A stretch of 40,719 nt of DNA from an uncultured Flavobacteriales bacterium (GCA_950069165.1 CATMIT010000003.1:1-40719); one strand, 5' to 3'. Shown: positions 1 through 9,695, numbered from the stretch's first letter. Numbers and translations are program-made. The notes: generated by a model from the sequence alone, not told the origin.

Positions 1-2
1 TA

Positions 3-443
3 AAAGGAGCAAGAATTTGGCAAGGAGCAACTAATTCACTTCACAAAGAAATGAAAAATGTAGGGTTTTTACGCATCCGTATTGATTGGATAGAAGCTTG
101 TTTCTCAAAAAATGAAGTGGATGAAATCTGGATTACTTTCCCGGATCCTCAATTAAAAAAAAGAAGAGGGACAAAACGCTTAACGCATCCAAATTTTCTG
201 AATAGATATAAAAACATACTTAAAAAGGAGGGACTCATTCACTTAAAAACAGATAGTCAGTTTTTACATGGTTTTACTTTGGGAGTGATTGCTGGGGAAA
301 ATCATTTTTTGGAAGACAGTACGAATGATCTATACAATGATGCGATTAAAAGAGAGCACATGGAAATCAAAACCCATTATGAGCAAATCTATTTGAATAA
401 AGGATTGCCCATTACATATTTGAGGTTTAGGCTGAATTATTAA
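3..443 (+). CDS. trmB: tRNA (guanine-N7-)-methyltransferase, 5'-truncated by window edge
   Basis: Frame is open from the window edge (KGARIWQGATNSLHKEMKNVGFLRIRIDWIE...), so the listed M at 51 is internal; motifs DEIWITFPDPQLKKRR and RLTHPNFLNRY are typical of TrmB. Confidence 0.93.
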   Translation, partial: KGARIWQGATNSLHKEMKNVGFLRIRIDWIEACFSKNEVDEIWITFPDPQLKKRRGTKRLTHPNFLNRYKNILKKEGLIHLKTDSQFLHGFTLGVIAGENHFLEDSTNDLYNDAIKREHMEIKTHYEQIYLNKGLPITYLRFRLNY

Positions 444-763
444 TGGAAGATAATTTCTTTAATAAAGTATATGAGGTCGTTAGGATAATTCCAATAGGAA
501 GAGTAACTTCCTATGGCGCTATTGGTAAATATCTTGGGAGTGCAAAGTCTGCCAGAATGGTGGGTTGGGCGCTTAATAAATGCCCCAATGATGTGCCAGC
601 ACATAGGGTTATAAATCGTAATGGTTTGCTTACAGGAAAAGCGCATTTTAATGGAATTAATCTCATGCAACAACTCTTGGAAAATGAAGGAATTGTAGTA
701 GAAGAAAATAAAGTAATTAATTTAGAAAATAATTTTTGGGACCCATCAAAAGAATTGCTTTAA
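443..763 (+). CDS. MGMT-fold alkyltransferase-like (ATL) DNA-binding protein, Cys-less
   Basis: GRVTSYGAIGKYLG, SARMVGWAL and VPAHRVINRNG match the Ogt/MGMT C-terminal DNA-binding domain; the PCHR active site reads PAHR. Start overlaps the trmB stop (TAATG). Confidence 0.88.
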   Translation: MEDNFFNKVYEVVRIIPIGRVTSYGAIGKYLGSAKSARMVGWALNKCPNDVPAHRVINRNGLLTGKAHFNGINLMQQLLENEGIVVEENKVINLENNFWDPSKELL

Positions 764-779
764 TTCAATCTAAAAAACT

Positions 780-787
780 TATCTTTG
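780..787 (+). promoter_or_regulatory. Bacteroidota-type -7 element (TATCTTTG), TTG 22 nt upstream
   Basis: Matches TAnnTTTG exactly; TTG at 755-757; 17 nt before the Mrp ATG at 805. Confidence 0.55.
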
Positions 788-804
788 CATTCTTAAACTT
801 CACA

Positions 805-1926
805 ATGAAGCTTACCAAACAACAAATAGAAGAAGCCTTATCACACATTACATTGCCTAATGAGGAGAAAAATATTGTGGAAAGTGGGGCGATAAAAAAT
901 ATTCAAATTTTCGGAACTGATGTGGAGTTGGATGTAGAGATAAAGAATCCTACTTTGCAATACAAGAAAAAAGTGGAAGTGGATTGTATGAAAGCAATAC
1001 ACGATTATGCCTATGAAAAATCTGCTGTAAAAATAAATTTGATTATCAACGCTCCTGAAAAGGTAACGCAAATAAAAGGAAATCCTATTCCTAATGTTAA
1101 AAATATCATTGCCGTATCTTCAGGTAAAGGTGGGGTAGGCAAATCAACCATTGCCGCAAACTTGGCTGTAGGATTAACCCAGCTTGGCAATAAAGTTGGG
1201 GTAGTTGATGCAGATATTTACGGTCCATCTATGCCCATGATGTTTGATTTGGAAGGGGCTGTTCCGCAAGGAATAGATGTAGACGGTAAAACAAAAATGA
1301 AACCTCTTGAAAGTTATGGAGTAAAATTGCTTTCTATTGGCTTTTTCGCACAAAGCCAGCAAGCAGTAGTTTGGAGAGGCCCCATGGCATCAAAAGCATT
1401 AAACCAACTTATTTGGGATGCACACTGGGGAGAGCTGGATTACTTAATTATTGATTTGCCACCAGGAACAGGAGATATTCATTTATCTTTGGTACAGTCT
1501 ATTCCTTTAACTGGGGCTATTGTAGTTAGCACCCCTCAACCCATTGCTTTGGCTGATGCCAGAAAAGGGGTGAATATGTTCCAAATGGAAAGTATTAATG
1601 TACCAGTTCTTGGAATTATTGAAAATATGGCTTATTTCTCTCCTTTGGACATGCCTAATAAAAAATATTATATCTTTGGAAAAGAAGGGGCAAAAGAATT
1701 GGCAGAGCAATTGAATATCGAATTATTGGCAGAAATCCCAATTGTGCAATCGGTAAGAGAGGCCGCAGATGCTGGCAGACCCGCTATTTTGCAAATCGAC
1801 AGTCCAATTGCAAAATCATTTCTAACTTTGGCAAAAAATGTAGTTGCAATGATTGATAAAAGAAATACCAAAATAAAACCAACCCAGGCCGTAAAAACAA
1901 CTCATTCAAGGGGTTGTTCAAATTAA
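805..1926 (+). CDS. Mrp/ApbC family Fe-S cluster carrier P-loop ATPase
   Basis: DUF59-like N-terminus, deviant Walker A GKGGVGKST, DADIYGPSMPMMF, LIIDLPPGTGD. Start at 805 (MKLTKQQIEEAL) preferred over the 736 ORF start, which overlaps the previous gene and lies upstream of the promoter. Confidence 0.93.
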   Translation: MKLTKQQIEEALSHITLPNEEKNIVESGAIKNIQIFGTDVELDVEIKNPTLQYKKKVEVDCMKAIHDYAYEKSAVKINLIINAPEKVTQIKGNPIPNVKNIIAVSSGKGGVGKSTIAANLAVGLTQLGNKVGVVDADIYGPSMPMMFDLEGAVPQGIDVDGKTKMKPLESYGVKLLSIGFFAQSQQAVVWRGPMASKALNQLIWDAHWGELDYLIIDLPPGTGDIHLSLVQSIPLTGAIVVSTPQPIALADARKGVNMFQMESINVPVLGIIENMAYFSPLDMPNKKYYIFGKEGAKELAEQLNIELLAEIPIVQSVREAADAGRPAILQIDSPIAKSFLTLAKNVVAMIDKRNTKIKPTQAVKTTHSRGCSN

Positions 1927-1936
1927 AAAGAAAATT

Positions 1937-2191
1937 ATGGGAATAATTACAGACAGGGAACTACTTAGTAAAATTGAAGGAGCATTGGATGAGATTCGGC
2001 CTTACCTTGAGGCAGATGAAGGGGATATTAAACTAATTGAAGTGACAGATGATATGGTGGTTAAAGTAAAACTTATGGGAGCTTGTAGTAGTTGTAATGT
2101 GAGTATGATGACCATGAAATCAGGGGTGGAACAAGCCATCAAAAGGGCTGTGCCAGAAATAAAAGAGGTAATAGACATTACTTCTTTATAA
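1937..2191 (+). CDS. NifU C-terminal-domain protein (Nfu-type Fe-S scaffold)
   Basis: 84 aa; IRPYLEADEGDIKLIEV and MGACSSCNVSMMTMKSGVEQAIK with the CxxC of Nfu proteins. Confidence 0.92.
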   Translation: MGIITDRELLSKIEGALDEIRPYLEADEGDIKLIEVTDDMVVKVKLMGACSSCNVSMMTMKSGVEQAIKRAVPEIKEVIDITSL

Positions 2192-2193
2192 TT

Positions 2194-3009
2194 TTACTTC
2201 AATTCTTCTGGAATAGTACAAACCGGAATTTCCTTCATTTTATGCAAATTTACTTTTCTTAAATGTCTGTAAATTTTCAACACTTCCTTTTCTCTTTCCG
2301 ACAAACCATTTTCTTCTAATGAAAAATCCATAGCCCATTCCAGTTCTGGATAAGTAGCTCCAATTTGCTCTTCATCTGTTCTGTTGTCATTCCATAAGCC
2401 ATCCGTTGGAGCTGCAGTTTGTATGGCTTCAATAATAGTTAACTGTTTACCCAATGTAAAAATTTCCGATTTTGTTAAATCGGCAAGGGGGCTCAAATCA
2501 ACCCCACCATCTCCATTTTTTGTAAAAAATCCAATTCCAAAATCCTCAACTTTATTACCCGTACCAAGCACCAAATAGTTATTCAACTGAGCAAAATAAT
2601 AAAGGGTAGTCATTCTGATTCTGGCGCGAGTATTGATAAGGGCTCTCTCGGAAGTTTCTTCTGTTTTACTTTTAGGCAATAGCGCTATAAAAGAATCAAA
2701 AAGTGGAGTGAGGTTTATTTCCATTGCACTTACATTAGCATAGTCGTTTTTCAGCCATTTTAAATGATTGATTGCTCTTTCTACTTGTGTGGCACTTTGG
2801 TGTATTGGCATTTCAATACAAAGTAAAGGGAGTTCGGTTTTTGCACCCAATACAGAAGCTACGGCAGAATCAATTCCTCCCGAAATACCAATTACAAATC
2901 CTTTTGTTTTCGATAAGTTAGAATATTGTTTGAGCCAGCTAACAATATGTTTGATTATTTTTTCTTCTTGCACAAAATATGTTTTCGCAAAAGTAATTAT
3001 TGTTTTCAT
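2194..3009 (-). CDS. nadE: NAD+ synthetase
   Basis: VIGISGGIDSAVAS PP-loop motif, LVLGTGNKVEDFGIGFFTKNGDGGVDLSPLADLTKSE. Start MKTIITFAK at 3009 preferred over the 3120 ORF start, which runs into gldB. Confidence 0.94.
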   Translation of the reverse strand: MKTIITFAKTYFVQEEKIIKHIVSWLKQYSNLSKTKGFVIGISGGIDSAVASVLGAKTELPLLCIEMPIHQSATQVERAINHLKWLKNDYANVSAMEINLTPLFDSFIALLPKSKTEETSERALINTRARIRMTTLYYFAQLNNYLVLGTGNKVEDFGIGFFTKNGDGGVDLSPLADLTKSEIFTLGKQLTIIEAIQTAAPTDGLWNDNRTDEEQIGATYPELEWAMDFSLEENGLSEREKEVLKIYRHLRKVNLHKMKEIPVCTIPEELK

Positions 3010-3027
3010 TAAAACTAAATAGATTCT

Positions 3028-3035
3028 TAATTTTG
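3028..3035 (+). promoter_or_regulatory. candidate -7 element TAATTTTG immediately before gldB
   Basis: Exact TAnnTTTG; only 5 nt (caaat) before the GTG start at 3041. Confidence 0.5.
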
Positions 3036-3040
3036 CAAAT

Positions 3041-4039
3041 GTGAAAGTATCCAAATTATTTTTCTTATTTCTTGTTGTAGTCCTTTGTGTTTTTGTTTTC
3101 AGAAACAACAAGTCTGACACTGCAAAAACGAAAGCAATAAAAATTTATCGATTTGAGCAAACTCTTTTTACAACCGATAGCATTAAAATTAAGGATGATA
3201 TTCTGGAATGGGAAACAGAGCTTGGTTCTTTTTTCGAGAGTTTTAATCAGGAAATTTTAAGAACAAATTCCCAAAGCGCAGGATATAGAGATGAAATTTT
3301 ATCATTTGTTTACCATCCAGACATGAGAGAGGCATACGATACGCTAATGAAAAAATATCCGAATGTAGATTTTTTGGAAAGGGATTTAGCAGATGCTTTT
3401 GACAGATACAAACATCATTTTCCTGAAAGAAAAGCACCAAGAGTCATTACTTATTTTACTGGTTTCAACTTTGGAGTGGTTACAAATGACAGTATTCTCG
3501 CTATTGGCTTGGATTATTTTCTGGGTAAAGACTGCTGTTTTTACAAGCGACTAAGTTTCCCAGAATACATGCGTTTTAAAAATCAGAAAAAATTTATTTT
3601 GCCTTACTGCTTTGAGGCAATTGCTAATAATGAGTTTGGGGCCTTTGATAGGGGAAATGACTTTTTATCTCAGATGATTTATAAAGGGAAAATCATGTAT
3701 TTTTTGGATGTAATGTTACCTCAGCTCCCGAAAGCCGATAAACTCAGATTTAGCAAAAAACAAATTGCTTGGTGTGAGGATAATGAGCAATCTATTTGGG
3801 CTTATTTTATTCAAAACGACATTCTTTTTTCTACCGATATAAAGCAGTATAATAGTTACATCAACTATTCGCCTTTTGCAAAAGGAATGTCAAACAAATC
3901 TCCAGGAAGAATTGCCTATTGGCTAGGATGGAAAATTGTGAACGAATATATGGAAAACAATACGAGCGTTACTTTAATAGAATTAATGCAAAACACAAAG
4001 CCCCAAGAAATTTTACAACAATCGGGCTACAAACCTTAA
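3041..4039 (+). CDS. gldB: gliding motility lipoprotein GldB
   Basis: Hydrophobic N-terminus with Cys (LVVVLC), IYRFEQTLFTTDS, YWLGWKIVNEYMENN; followed by gldC as in flavobacteria. GTG start. Confidence 0.88.
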   Translation: MKVSKLFFLFLVVVLCVFVFRNNKSDTAKTKAIKIYRFEQTLFTTDSIKIKDDILEWETELGSFFESFNQEILRTNSQSAGYRDEILSFVYHPDMREAYDTLMKKYPNVDFLERDLADAFDRYKHHFPERKAPRVITYFTGFNFGVVTNDSILAIGLDYFLGKDCCFYKRLSFPEYMRFKNQKKFILPYCFEAIANNEFGAFDRGNDFLSQMIYKGKIMYFLDVMLPQLPKADKLRFSKKQIAWCEDNEQSIWAYFIQNDILFSTDIKQYNSYINYSPFAKGMSNKSPGRIAYWLGWKIVNEYMENNTSVTLIELMQNTKPQEILQQSGYKP

Positions 4040-4045
4040 AGAATA

Positions 4046-4384
4046 ATGATGAAAAAATCAAAAATTAGTTTTGAAATTGAGCTAAACGAAAACAACATTC
4101 CGCAAAATATTCAGATGAGCAGTACAGATGGACAGCTAAAAAAGGTAGAGGTAAAATCTTTTTTAATTTCGGCTTGGGATAAAAAAACAAATGAAACTTT
4201 ACGAATTGATCTTTGGACAAAGGACATGATGGTAAGTGAGATGCTGATTATGTATCATCAAACGCTACTCTCAATGGCAAGTTCACTAGAAAAAGCCACT
4301 AATGAAACCAATCTAGCAGATGCGCTAAGAGATTATTGTGCATTTTTTGGGGAGCAGTCAGGAATAATAAAAGCTAAGAAGTAA
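4046..4384 (+). CDS. gldC: gliding motility protein GldC
   Basis: [24 protein letters not shown] ... [15 protein letters not shown]; directly after gldB. Confidence 0.9.
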   Translation: MMKKSKISFEIELNENNIPQNIQMSSTDGQLKKVEVKSFLISAWDKKTNETLRIDLWTKDMMVSEMLIMYHQTLLSMASSLEKATNETNLADALRDYCAFFGEQSGIIKAKK

Positions 4385-4979
4385 AAAGAAGATTCGTATT
4401 TTCAATAAAGTCAAGAATTTCCTTACTTCCTTTTCTTTTAGGCACTGACGCGAAAAAAGTTTGAGGTATCTCTTCCCATTGTTTTAGCATCTCAGTTTTG
4501 TAATTTTCTATATTTTTTTTAAGTGCAGTCTTGCCTAATTTATCAATTTTTGTAAAAATCATAAGAAAGGGTATTTGCTTTTCGCCCAACCACTTCATAA
4601 ATTCCAAATCAATTTTTTGGGGCTTGTGTCTGCAATCCAAAAGCACAAACAGGCACATTAAATTCTCCCTATATTCCAGATAATTAAAAATAATTTTTTG
4701 AAATTCTTGCTTTTGTGTTTTAGAAACGGTAGCATAGCCATAACCAGGTAAATCCACCAAATACCACTCTTTATTTATTAAAAAATGATTGATAAGTTGT
4801 GTTTTCCCGGGCTTTCTTGAAATTTTAGCAAGGTGTTTTTTATTTGTAATGAGATTAATAATGGACGACTTGCCAACATTTGATCTGCCAATAAAAGCAT
4901 ATTCTGGCATATTTGCTTTTGGGCAATGGGTATAATCCGTATTACTGATAATAAAATCGGCACTTTTTATCTGCATCAC
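4374..4979 (-). CDS. engB: ribosome biogenesis GTP-binding protein YihA/YsxC (EngB)
   Basis: [17 protein letters not shown] (G1), DLPGYGYA (G3), IFTKIDK (G4). Confidence 0.95.
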   Translation of the reverse strand: MMQIKSADFIISNTDYTHCPKANMPEYAFIGRSNVGKSSIINLITNKKHLAKISRKPGKTQLINHFLINKEWYLVDLPGYGYATVSKTQKQEFQKIIFNYLEYRENLMCLFVLLDCRHKPQKIDLEFMKWLGEKQIPFLMIFTKIDKLGKTALKKNIENYKTEMLKQWEEIPQTFFASVPKRKGSKEILDFIENTNLLFTS

Positions 4980-4985
4980 AAAATT

Positions 4986-5744
4986 TTAGAAATGATTACC
5001 CATCCAATCAATGGTAATTTCGCTAAACTTTTCAGGGTGCTCCCACATTGGCGAATGCCCACATTTGTCAATCCAGAAAAGTTCGGAATTAGGGAAAAGA
5101 CTATGAAATTCCTCAGCAACATGTGGGGGGGTTACCTTGTCTTGCTTTCCCCAAATAAGGCAAACAGGCATTTTAAAGTTAGGGATATCTTCAGCCATAT
5201 TGTGTCGTATTGCCGATTTTGCAAAAGCAAGTAATCGGATTACGGAATCTCTTTTATTTGCTATATCAAATACTTTATCTACCAATTCTTTAGTAGCAGT
5301 TTTCGGATCATAAAACACTTCTTCTGTTTTTATTCTTATATACTCATAATCACCTCTTCTAGGAAATGAATCCCCCATTGCTTTTTCGTACAAACCAGAA
5401 CTCCCTGTTAGCACCATACCCTCTACCTTTTCTGGATATTTTTTAGAAAAAACAAGGGCAATATGTCCTCCCAGTGAATTTCCAACTAGTACGGCTTTCT
5501 TTAATTTCTTGTGATTCATAAAATCATTAAGATATTCTGCCAAATACTTTATAGAAGTTTTCAGCAAGGGGACTTTAAAAAGTTTTAAATCAGGAGCAAG
5601 AACTTTAAATCCGGCATCAGCTACTACATCTACCATAGTTCCAAAATTATCTACCCCGCCCATAAGACCGTGTAATAAAATTAGAGGGACTCCTTCCCCT
5701 TTTTCAATATATGTGAATTCACCTTCTTTTTTTATCATCTTCAA
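4986..5744 (-). CDS. alpha/beta hydrolase
   Basis: LLHGLMGGVDNF, nucleophile elbow GNSLGGH, C-terminal CGHSPMWEHPE. Confidence 0.9.
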   Translation of the reverse strand: MKMIKKEGEFTYIEKGEGVPLILLHGLMGGVDNFGTMVDVVADAGFKVLAPDLKLFKVPLLKTSIKYLAEYLNDFMNHKKLKKAVLVGNSLGGHIALVFSKKYPEKVEGMVLTGSSGLYEKAMGDSFPRRGDYEYIRIKTEEVFYDPKTATKELVDKVFDIANKRDSVIRLLAFAKSAIRHNMAEDIPNFKMPVCLIWGKQDKVTPPHVAEEFHSLFPNSELFWIDKCGHSPMWEHPEKFSEITIDWMGNHF

Positions 5745-5856
5745 TATTTTTCAACAGTTGCAAAGTAAAGAAATTTTATTTGATAGGAGTATTGAATATT
5801 TATTCTTCTGAATACCATTTGAGAAACAGAGAAAATGGATAAAGTTTTCAACAAAG

Positions 5857-5881
5857 TGGTAAAATGTGGTAAAATGTGGGG
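5857..5881 (+). promoter_or_regulatory. candidate MraZ operator: three direct repeats, 10-bp period (TGGTA-N5-TGGTA-N5-TGGGG)
   Basis: Sequence tggtaaaatgtggtaaaatgtgggg directly upstream of mraZ; same geometry as the TGGGN-N5 repeats bound by MraZ in other bacteria. Confidence 0.6.
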
Positions 5882-5890
5882 CATTTATAA

Positions 5891-5898
5891 TATATTTA
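5891..5898 (+). promoter_or_regulatory. candidate -7 element TATATTTA for the dcw cluster
   Basis: 7/8 match to TAnnTTTG, between the operator-like repeats and mraZ. Confidence 0.4.
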
Positions 5899-5917
5899 CA
5901 CCCATTAAAAAAGAAAA

Positions 5918-6397
5918 GTGATTAATCTGATAGGAACATATGAATGTAAGTCTGATGCAAAAGGTCGTATCATGCTTCCCTCCGCTCTAAAAAAACAATT
6001 ATCTCCTGTGATGCAAGATGGTTTTGTAATAAAAAGAAGCGTTTTTAATAATTGCTTGGAGATGTATCCAATGAAAGAATGGAATACAATGGCAGCACAG
6101 GTGAATCAATTAAATCGGTTTATAAAGAAGAATATTGATTTTATACGCTCGTATATGTCAGGATTAAAAATAGTAGAAGCAGATGGAAATGGTAGAATAC
6201 TTATCCCAAAAAACCTAATTGTTTTTGCTGGAATTGACAAGGAAATTGTGCTAACTGCATCCGTAAATGTCATTGAGATTTGGGATAAGCAGCAGTATGA
6301 AGACACCATAAAATCAACATTGAAAGACTTTGGAAAATTAGCGGAAGAAGTAATGGGGAATCAGTCACATGTAAAGAGGGAGGATGATGTATCATGA
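5918..6397 (+). CDS. mraZ: division/cell wall cluster transcriptional regulator MraZ
   Basis: IGTYECKSDAKGRIMLPSALKKQL and a second AbrB-like half (VEADGNGRILIPKNL); GTG start; head of dcw cluster. Confidence 0.95.
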   Translation: MINLIGTYECKSDAKGRIMLPSALKKQLSPVMQDGFVIKRSVFNNCLEMYPMKEWNTMAAQVNQLNRFIKKNIDFIRSYMSGLKIVEADGNGRILIPKNLIVFAGIDKEIVLTASVNVIEIWDKQQYEDTIKSTLKDFGKLAEEVMGNQSHVKREDDVS

Positions 6398-7280
6398 GCC
6401 GGTTTTACTAAGTGAGAGTGTGGAGGGGCTTAGTATAAATCCCAACGGAATTTATATAGATGTAACATTTGGTGGGGGTGGACATTCGAGAGAAATTTTA
6501 AAAAATATTAGCACAGGGAAGTTGTATGCTTTTGATCAAGATACAGATGCTAACAATAATATTTTAGAAAATAATAATTTCAAATTATTGAATACTAATT
6601 TCAGAAACATTAAAAACTTTTTAAGATTGGAAGGGGTAAATAAAATTGATGGATTGTTGGCGGACTTAGGTGTTTCTTCTCATCAATTTGATATTTCAGA
6701 AAGAGGATTCTCCACTCGATTTTCAGGACCATTGGATATGCGTATGAATCTCAATTCTGAATTGGATGCCAAGCATATCATTAATAATTATTCAGAAGAA
6801 GATTTAGCAAAAGTATTTTTCGAATATGGTGAACTTAGAGAATCAAGAAAAATTGCCAAAACCATTGTTACAGCTAGAAAGGAAAAACAGATTCTAACCA
6901 CTAATCAGCTTTTAGATTGCATGCAGCATTTAACCATTGAGAGAAAAAGAAATCAGTTTTTTTCAAGGGTTTTTCAATCCATACGAATTGAGGTAAATGA
7001 TGAAATAGGAGCATTAAAAGCAATGCTAAATGCAGCAACTGACTTATTAAAAGTTGGCGGTAGATTATCGGTAATCTCCTACCATTCATTGGAAGATAGA
7101 TTGGTAAAGAATTTGGTAAAAAAAGGAAATATAGAAGGAAATCTGCAAAAAGATTTTTACGGAAATCCTTTCAAGAAATTTAAAGAAATCAGTAAAAAAG
7201 TAATTATTCCTTCTGAAAAGGAAATAAAAAACAACCCAAGAGCAAGAAGTGCAAAGCTAAGGATTGCTGAAAAAATATAG
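6384..7280 (+). CDS. rsmH: 16S rRNA (cytosine(1402)-N(4))-methyltransferase
   Basis: YHEPVLLSESVEGL, DVTFGGGGHS, LLADLGVSSHQFD, RGFSTRFSGPLDMRM, ISYHSLEDRLVK; overlaps mraZ by 14 nt. Confidence 0.97.
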   Translation: MMYHEPVLLSESVEGLSINPNGIYIDVTFGGGGHSREILKNISTGKLYAFDQDTDANNNILENNNFKLLNTNFRNIKNFLRLEGVNKIDGLLADLGVSSHQFDISERGFSTRFSGPLDMRMNLNSELDAKHIINNYSEEDLAKVFFEYGELRESRKIAKTIVTARKEKQILTTNQLLDCMQHLTIERKRNQFFSRVFQSIRIEVNDEIGALKAMLNAATDLLKVGGRLSVISYHSLEDRLVKNLVKKGNIEGNLQKDFYGNPFKKFKEISKKVIIPSEKEIKNNPRARSAKLRIAEKI

Positions 7281-7281
7281 A

Positions 7282-7611
7282 ATGAGAAGTAAAAAAGCGC
7301 AAGAGCAAAATATTATTACCCAAATAATTAGAGGAGATTTTCTTTCTAAGAAGGAGAATCAGGAACACCTACCATTCATCCTATTTGTTGTGCTTTTAAT
7401 CATCATCAATATTACCCTTTACTACAATGCTGAGCATCTCGCCCGAAATATTGATAAAGCAGAAAAAGAGTTATATGAATTGCGAGTGGAATACATTACT
7501 ACAAAGTCGGAATTGATGGGTAAATACAAAAGATCAACAATTGAAAATACAGTGGTAAGTATGGGTTTAAAATCATCACTAATAGCTCCAAAAATTATTG
7601 AAGAAAACTAA
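7282..7611 (+). CDS. ftsL: FtsL-like cell division protein
   Basis: Small single-TM protein between rsmH and ftsI with coiled-coil region after the TM; ATG at 7282 preferred over the upstream TTG at 7264. Confidence 0.8.
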   Translation: MRSKKAQEQNIITQIIRGDFLSKKENQEHLPFILFVVLLIIINITLYYNAEHLARNIDKAEKELYELRVEYITTKSELMGKYKRSTIENTVVSMGLKSSLIAPKIIEEN

Positions 7612-9695
7612 TGAATAAACAGAAAGGGAATATAAACTGGCGATTGATTTTTCTGTATTTTTTTATGATTCTTTTTGCATTTATCATTTTATCTCAGGTT
7701 TTTGTAATCCAACAATTAAAAGAATCATTTAGTCAGAACCAACCCGAGTTTATAACGGTTGAGGCGCCAAGAGGAAATATTTTCTCTGATGATGGAAGTC
7801 TGCTTGCGATATCTATGCCTCTTTATGATGTGCATATTGATTTTCAAACAATAGATAATGACACTTTTCGCAAGTACATTTCTGCCTTAGCCAAGAAATT
7901 GGAAAATTTATTTAACGATAAAACTGCTTTGGCTTATGAAATTGAGTTTCGAAATGCAAAAAAGAACAATGAAAGATATTATTTTCTTAAAAAAGAAATG
8001 ACTTACAATAAAGTAAAACAACTAAAATCTTTCCCAATTTTTAAGATGGGTCAATTTAAAGGAGGGCTAATTTGTGAGAGAAAAGAAAATAGAGAAATAC
8101 CATTTCAACTGTTAGCAAAACGAACAATAGGATATGAAAGGCAGGGGATAAAGCCAATAGGAATTGAAGGAGCTTATAACCAAATTTTGAAAGGGGAAAA
8201 CGGTAAAAAGTTAGTACAAAAAATTTCTAAAAAGGTTTTGATGCCAATCAATTCTAATGCGAATGTATTGCCAAAAGCCGGAGATGATGTAATAAGCACT
8301 ATCAATATTGATTTGCAGGATGTTGCTGAACGGGCATTAATAAATGCACTTGAGAAACATAAAGCAGAATTTGGTTGTGTGGCTGTGATGGAGGTGAAAA
8401 CAGGAAAAATAAAAGCAATTGCTAACCTCAGAAGATTAAAAGAAGGATTGTTTATTGAAGATTACAACTATGTGATAGGGGAACATTCCGAGCCTGGCTC
8501 TACCTTCAAATTGGCTTCTATTTTGGCTGGATTGGAAGATGGATTTTTCAAATTATCAGATAGTGTAGATACCGAAAATGGCAGGTGTAAATTTTTTGAC
8601 AGAACCATGATTGATTCCAAAAAAGGGGGTTATGGAAAAATAACAATTGGGGAAGCTTTTGTAGTATCATCAAATGTTGGGATTTCCAAAGTTATAAATA
8701 ATGCTTATGCCAAACAACCAGAAAAATTTGTAGATAGATTATACAAATTTCAACTAAACACTCCACTTAATATTGAGATTCCAACTCCAGAAAACCCTAA
8801 AATAAAAACACCAAAAAGTCTTGATTGGTCAGGCACCACTTTGCCTTGGATGTCCATTGGTTATGAAGTGAGTTTGACACCGCTTCATCTGCTGACATTT
8901 TATAATGCAATAGCAAATAAAGGGCGAATGGTAAAACCACTTTTTGTAAGCGGCTTAAAAAGAAATGGAAAATTTATTGAAGTATATAATACAGAAGTTA
9001 TCAATCCTGCAATTTGTGCCAGAACAAATATCGAGCAAATTATCCCTTTAATGATACAAGTAGTGGAGAGAGGGACAGCAAAAAACATAAAAAGCAAACA
9101 GTATAGTATTGCCGGAAAAACGGGTACTTGTCAGCTTAATTATTGGAAAAGAAAAAAAGGAGAGAAAAAAAGCTATCAAGCATCTTTTGCAGGATTTTTT
9201 CCAGCAGATAATCCAAAATATTCATGTATTGTAGTGATAAGTAACCCGACAGAAAACGGCTTTTATGGCGCAAAAGTGGCAGCACCCGTATTTAAGGAAA
9301 TTGCAGATAAAGTTTTTGCATCTGACTTGGAATTGCATGAAGTGTTTACCGCCCAAAAAAACACAAGTTCGCCTTATACCAAAAACGGAAACAATTATGA
9401 TGCACAAGTTGTTTTAAGCGAGCTAAATATTCCTTTCCAAGCTGATAAAACCAATTGGATAATTGCTAGTGCTAAGCAAGATATTATTGAGCTAAAAACA
9501 CGGAAAATAGAAGAAGATTTAAAAGATGGCTTTATTCCTGAATTAAGAGGAATGGGGATTCAGGATGTGCTTTTTCTTTTGGAAAACAATGGGCTTAAAG
9601 TTCATTTTTCAGGGAAAGGAACAATAAAAAATCAAAGTTTAAAAAAAGGAAAACGATTTAAAAATGGAAGTGAAATAATTTTGGAATTAGCATGA
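7611..9695 (+). CDS. ftsI: penicillin-binding protein FtsI/PBP3 family, transpeptidase plus PASTA
   Basis: GEHSEPGSTFKLAS (SxxK), VSSNVG (SxN), AGKTGTCQ (KTG), C-terminal PASTA-like FIPELRGMGIQDVLFLLENNGLKVHFSGKG. Confidence 0.95.
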   Translation: MNKQKGNINWRLIFLYFFMILFAFIILSQVFVIQQLKESFSQNQPEFITVEAPRGNIFSDDGSLLAISMPLYDVHIDFQTIDNDTFRKYISALAKKLENLFNDKTALAYEIEFRNAKKNNERYYFLKKEMTYNKVKQLKSFPIFKMGQFKGGLICERKENREIPFQLLAKRTIGYERQGIKPIGIEGAYNQILKGENGKKLVQKISKKVLMPINSNANVLPKAGDDVISTINIDLQDVAERALINALEKHKAEFGCVAVMEVKTGKIKAIANLRRLKEGLFIEDYNYVIGEHSEPGSTFKLASILAGLEDGFFKLSDSVDTENGRCKFFDRTMIDSKKGGYGKITIGEAFVVSSNVGISKVINNAYAKQPEKFVDRLYKFQLNTPLNIEIPTPENPKIKTPKSLDWSGTTLPWMSIGYEVSLTPLHLLTFYNAIANKGRMVKPLFVSGLKRNGKFIEVYNTEVINPAICARTNIEQIIPLMIQVVERGTAKNIKSKQYSIAGKTGTCQLNYWKRKKGEKKSYQASFAGFFPADNPKYSCIVVISNPTENGFYGAKVAAPVFKEIADKVFASDLELHEVFTAQKNTSSPYTKNGNNYDAQVVLSELNIPFQADKTNWIIASAKQDIIELKTRKIEEDLKDGFIPELRGMGIQDVLFLLENNGLKVHFSGKGTIKNQSLKKGKRFKNGSEIILELA

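Noticed and set aside
440-673. Minus-strand ORF 440..673
   Set aside because: Antisense to the well-supported ATL gene; no domain.
5749-5853. Direct repeat TTTTCAACA at 5749-5757 and 5845-5853
   Set aside because: Short, AT-rich 9-mer likely to recur by chance; no further structure.
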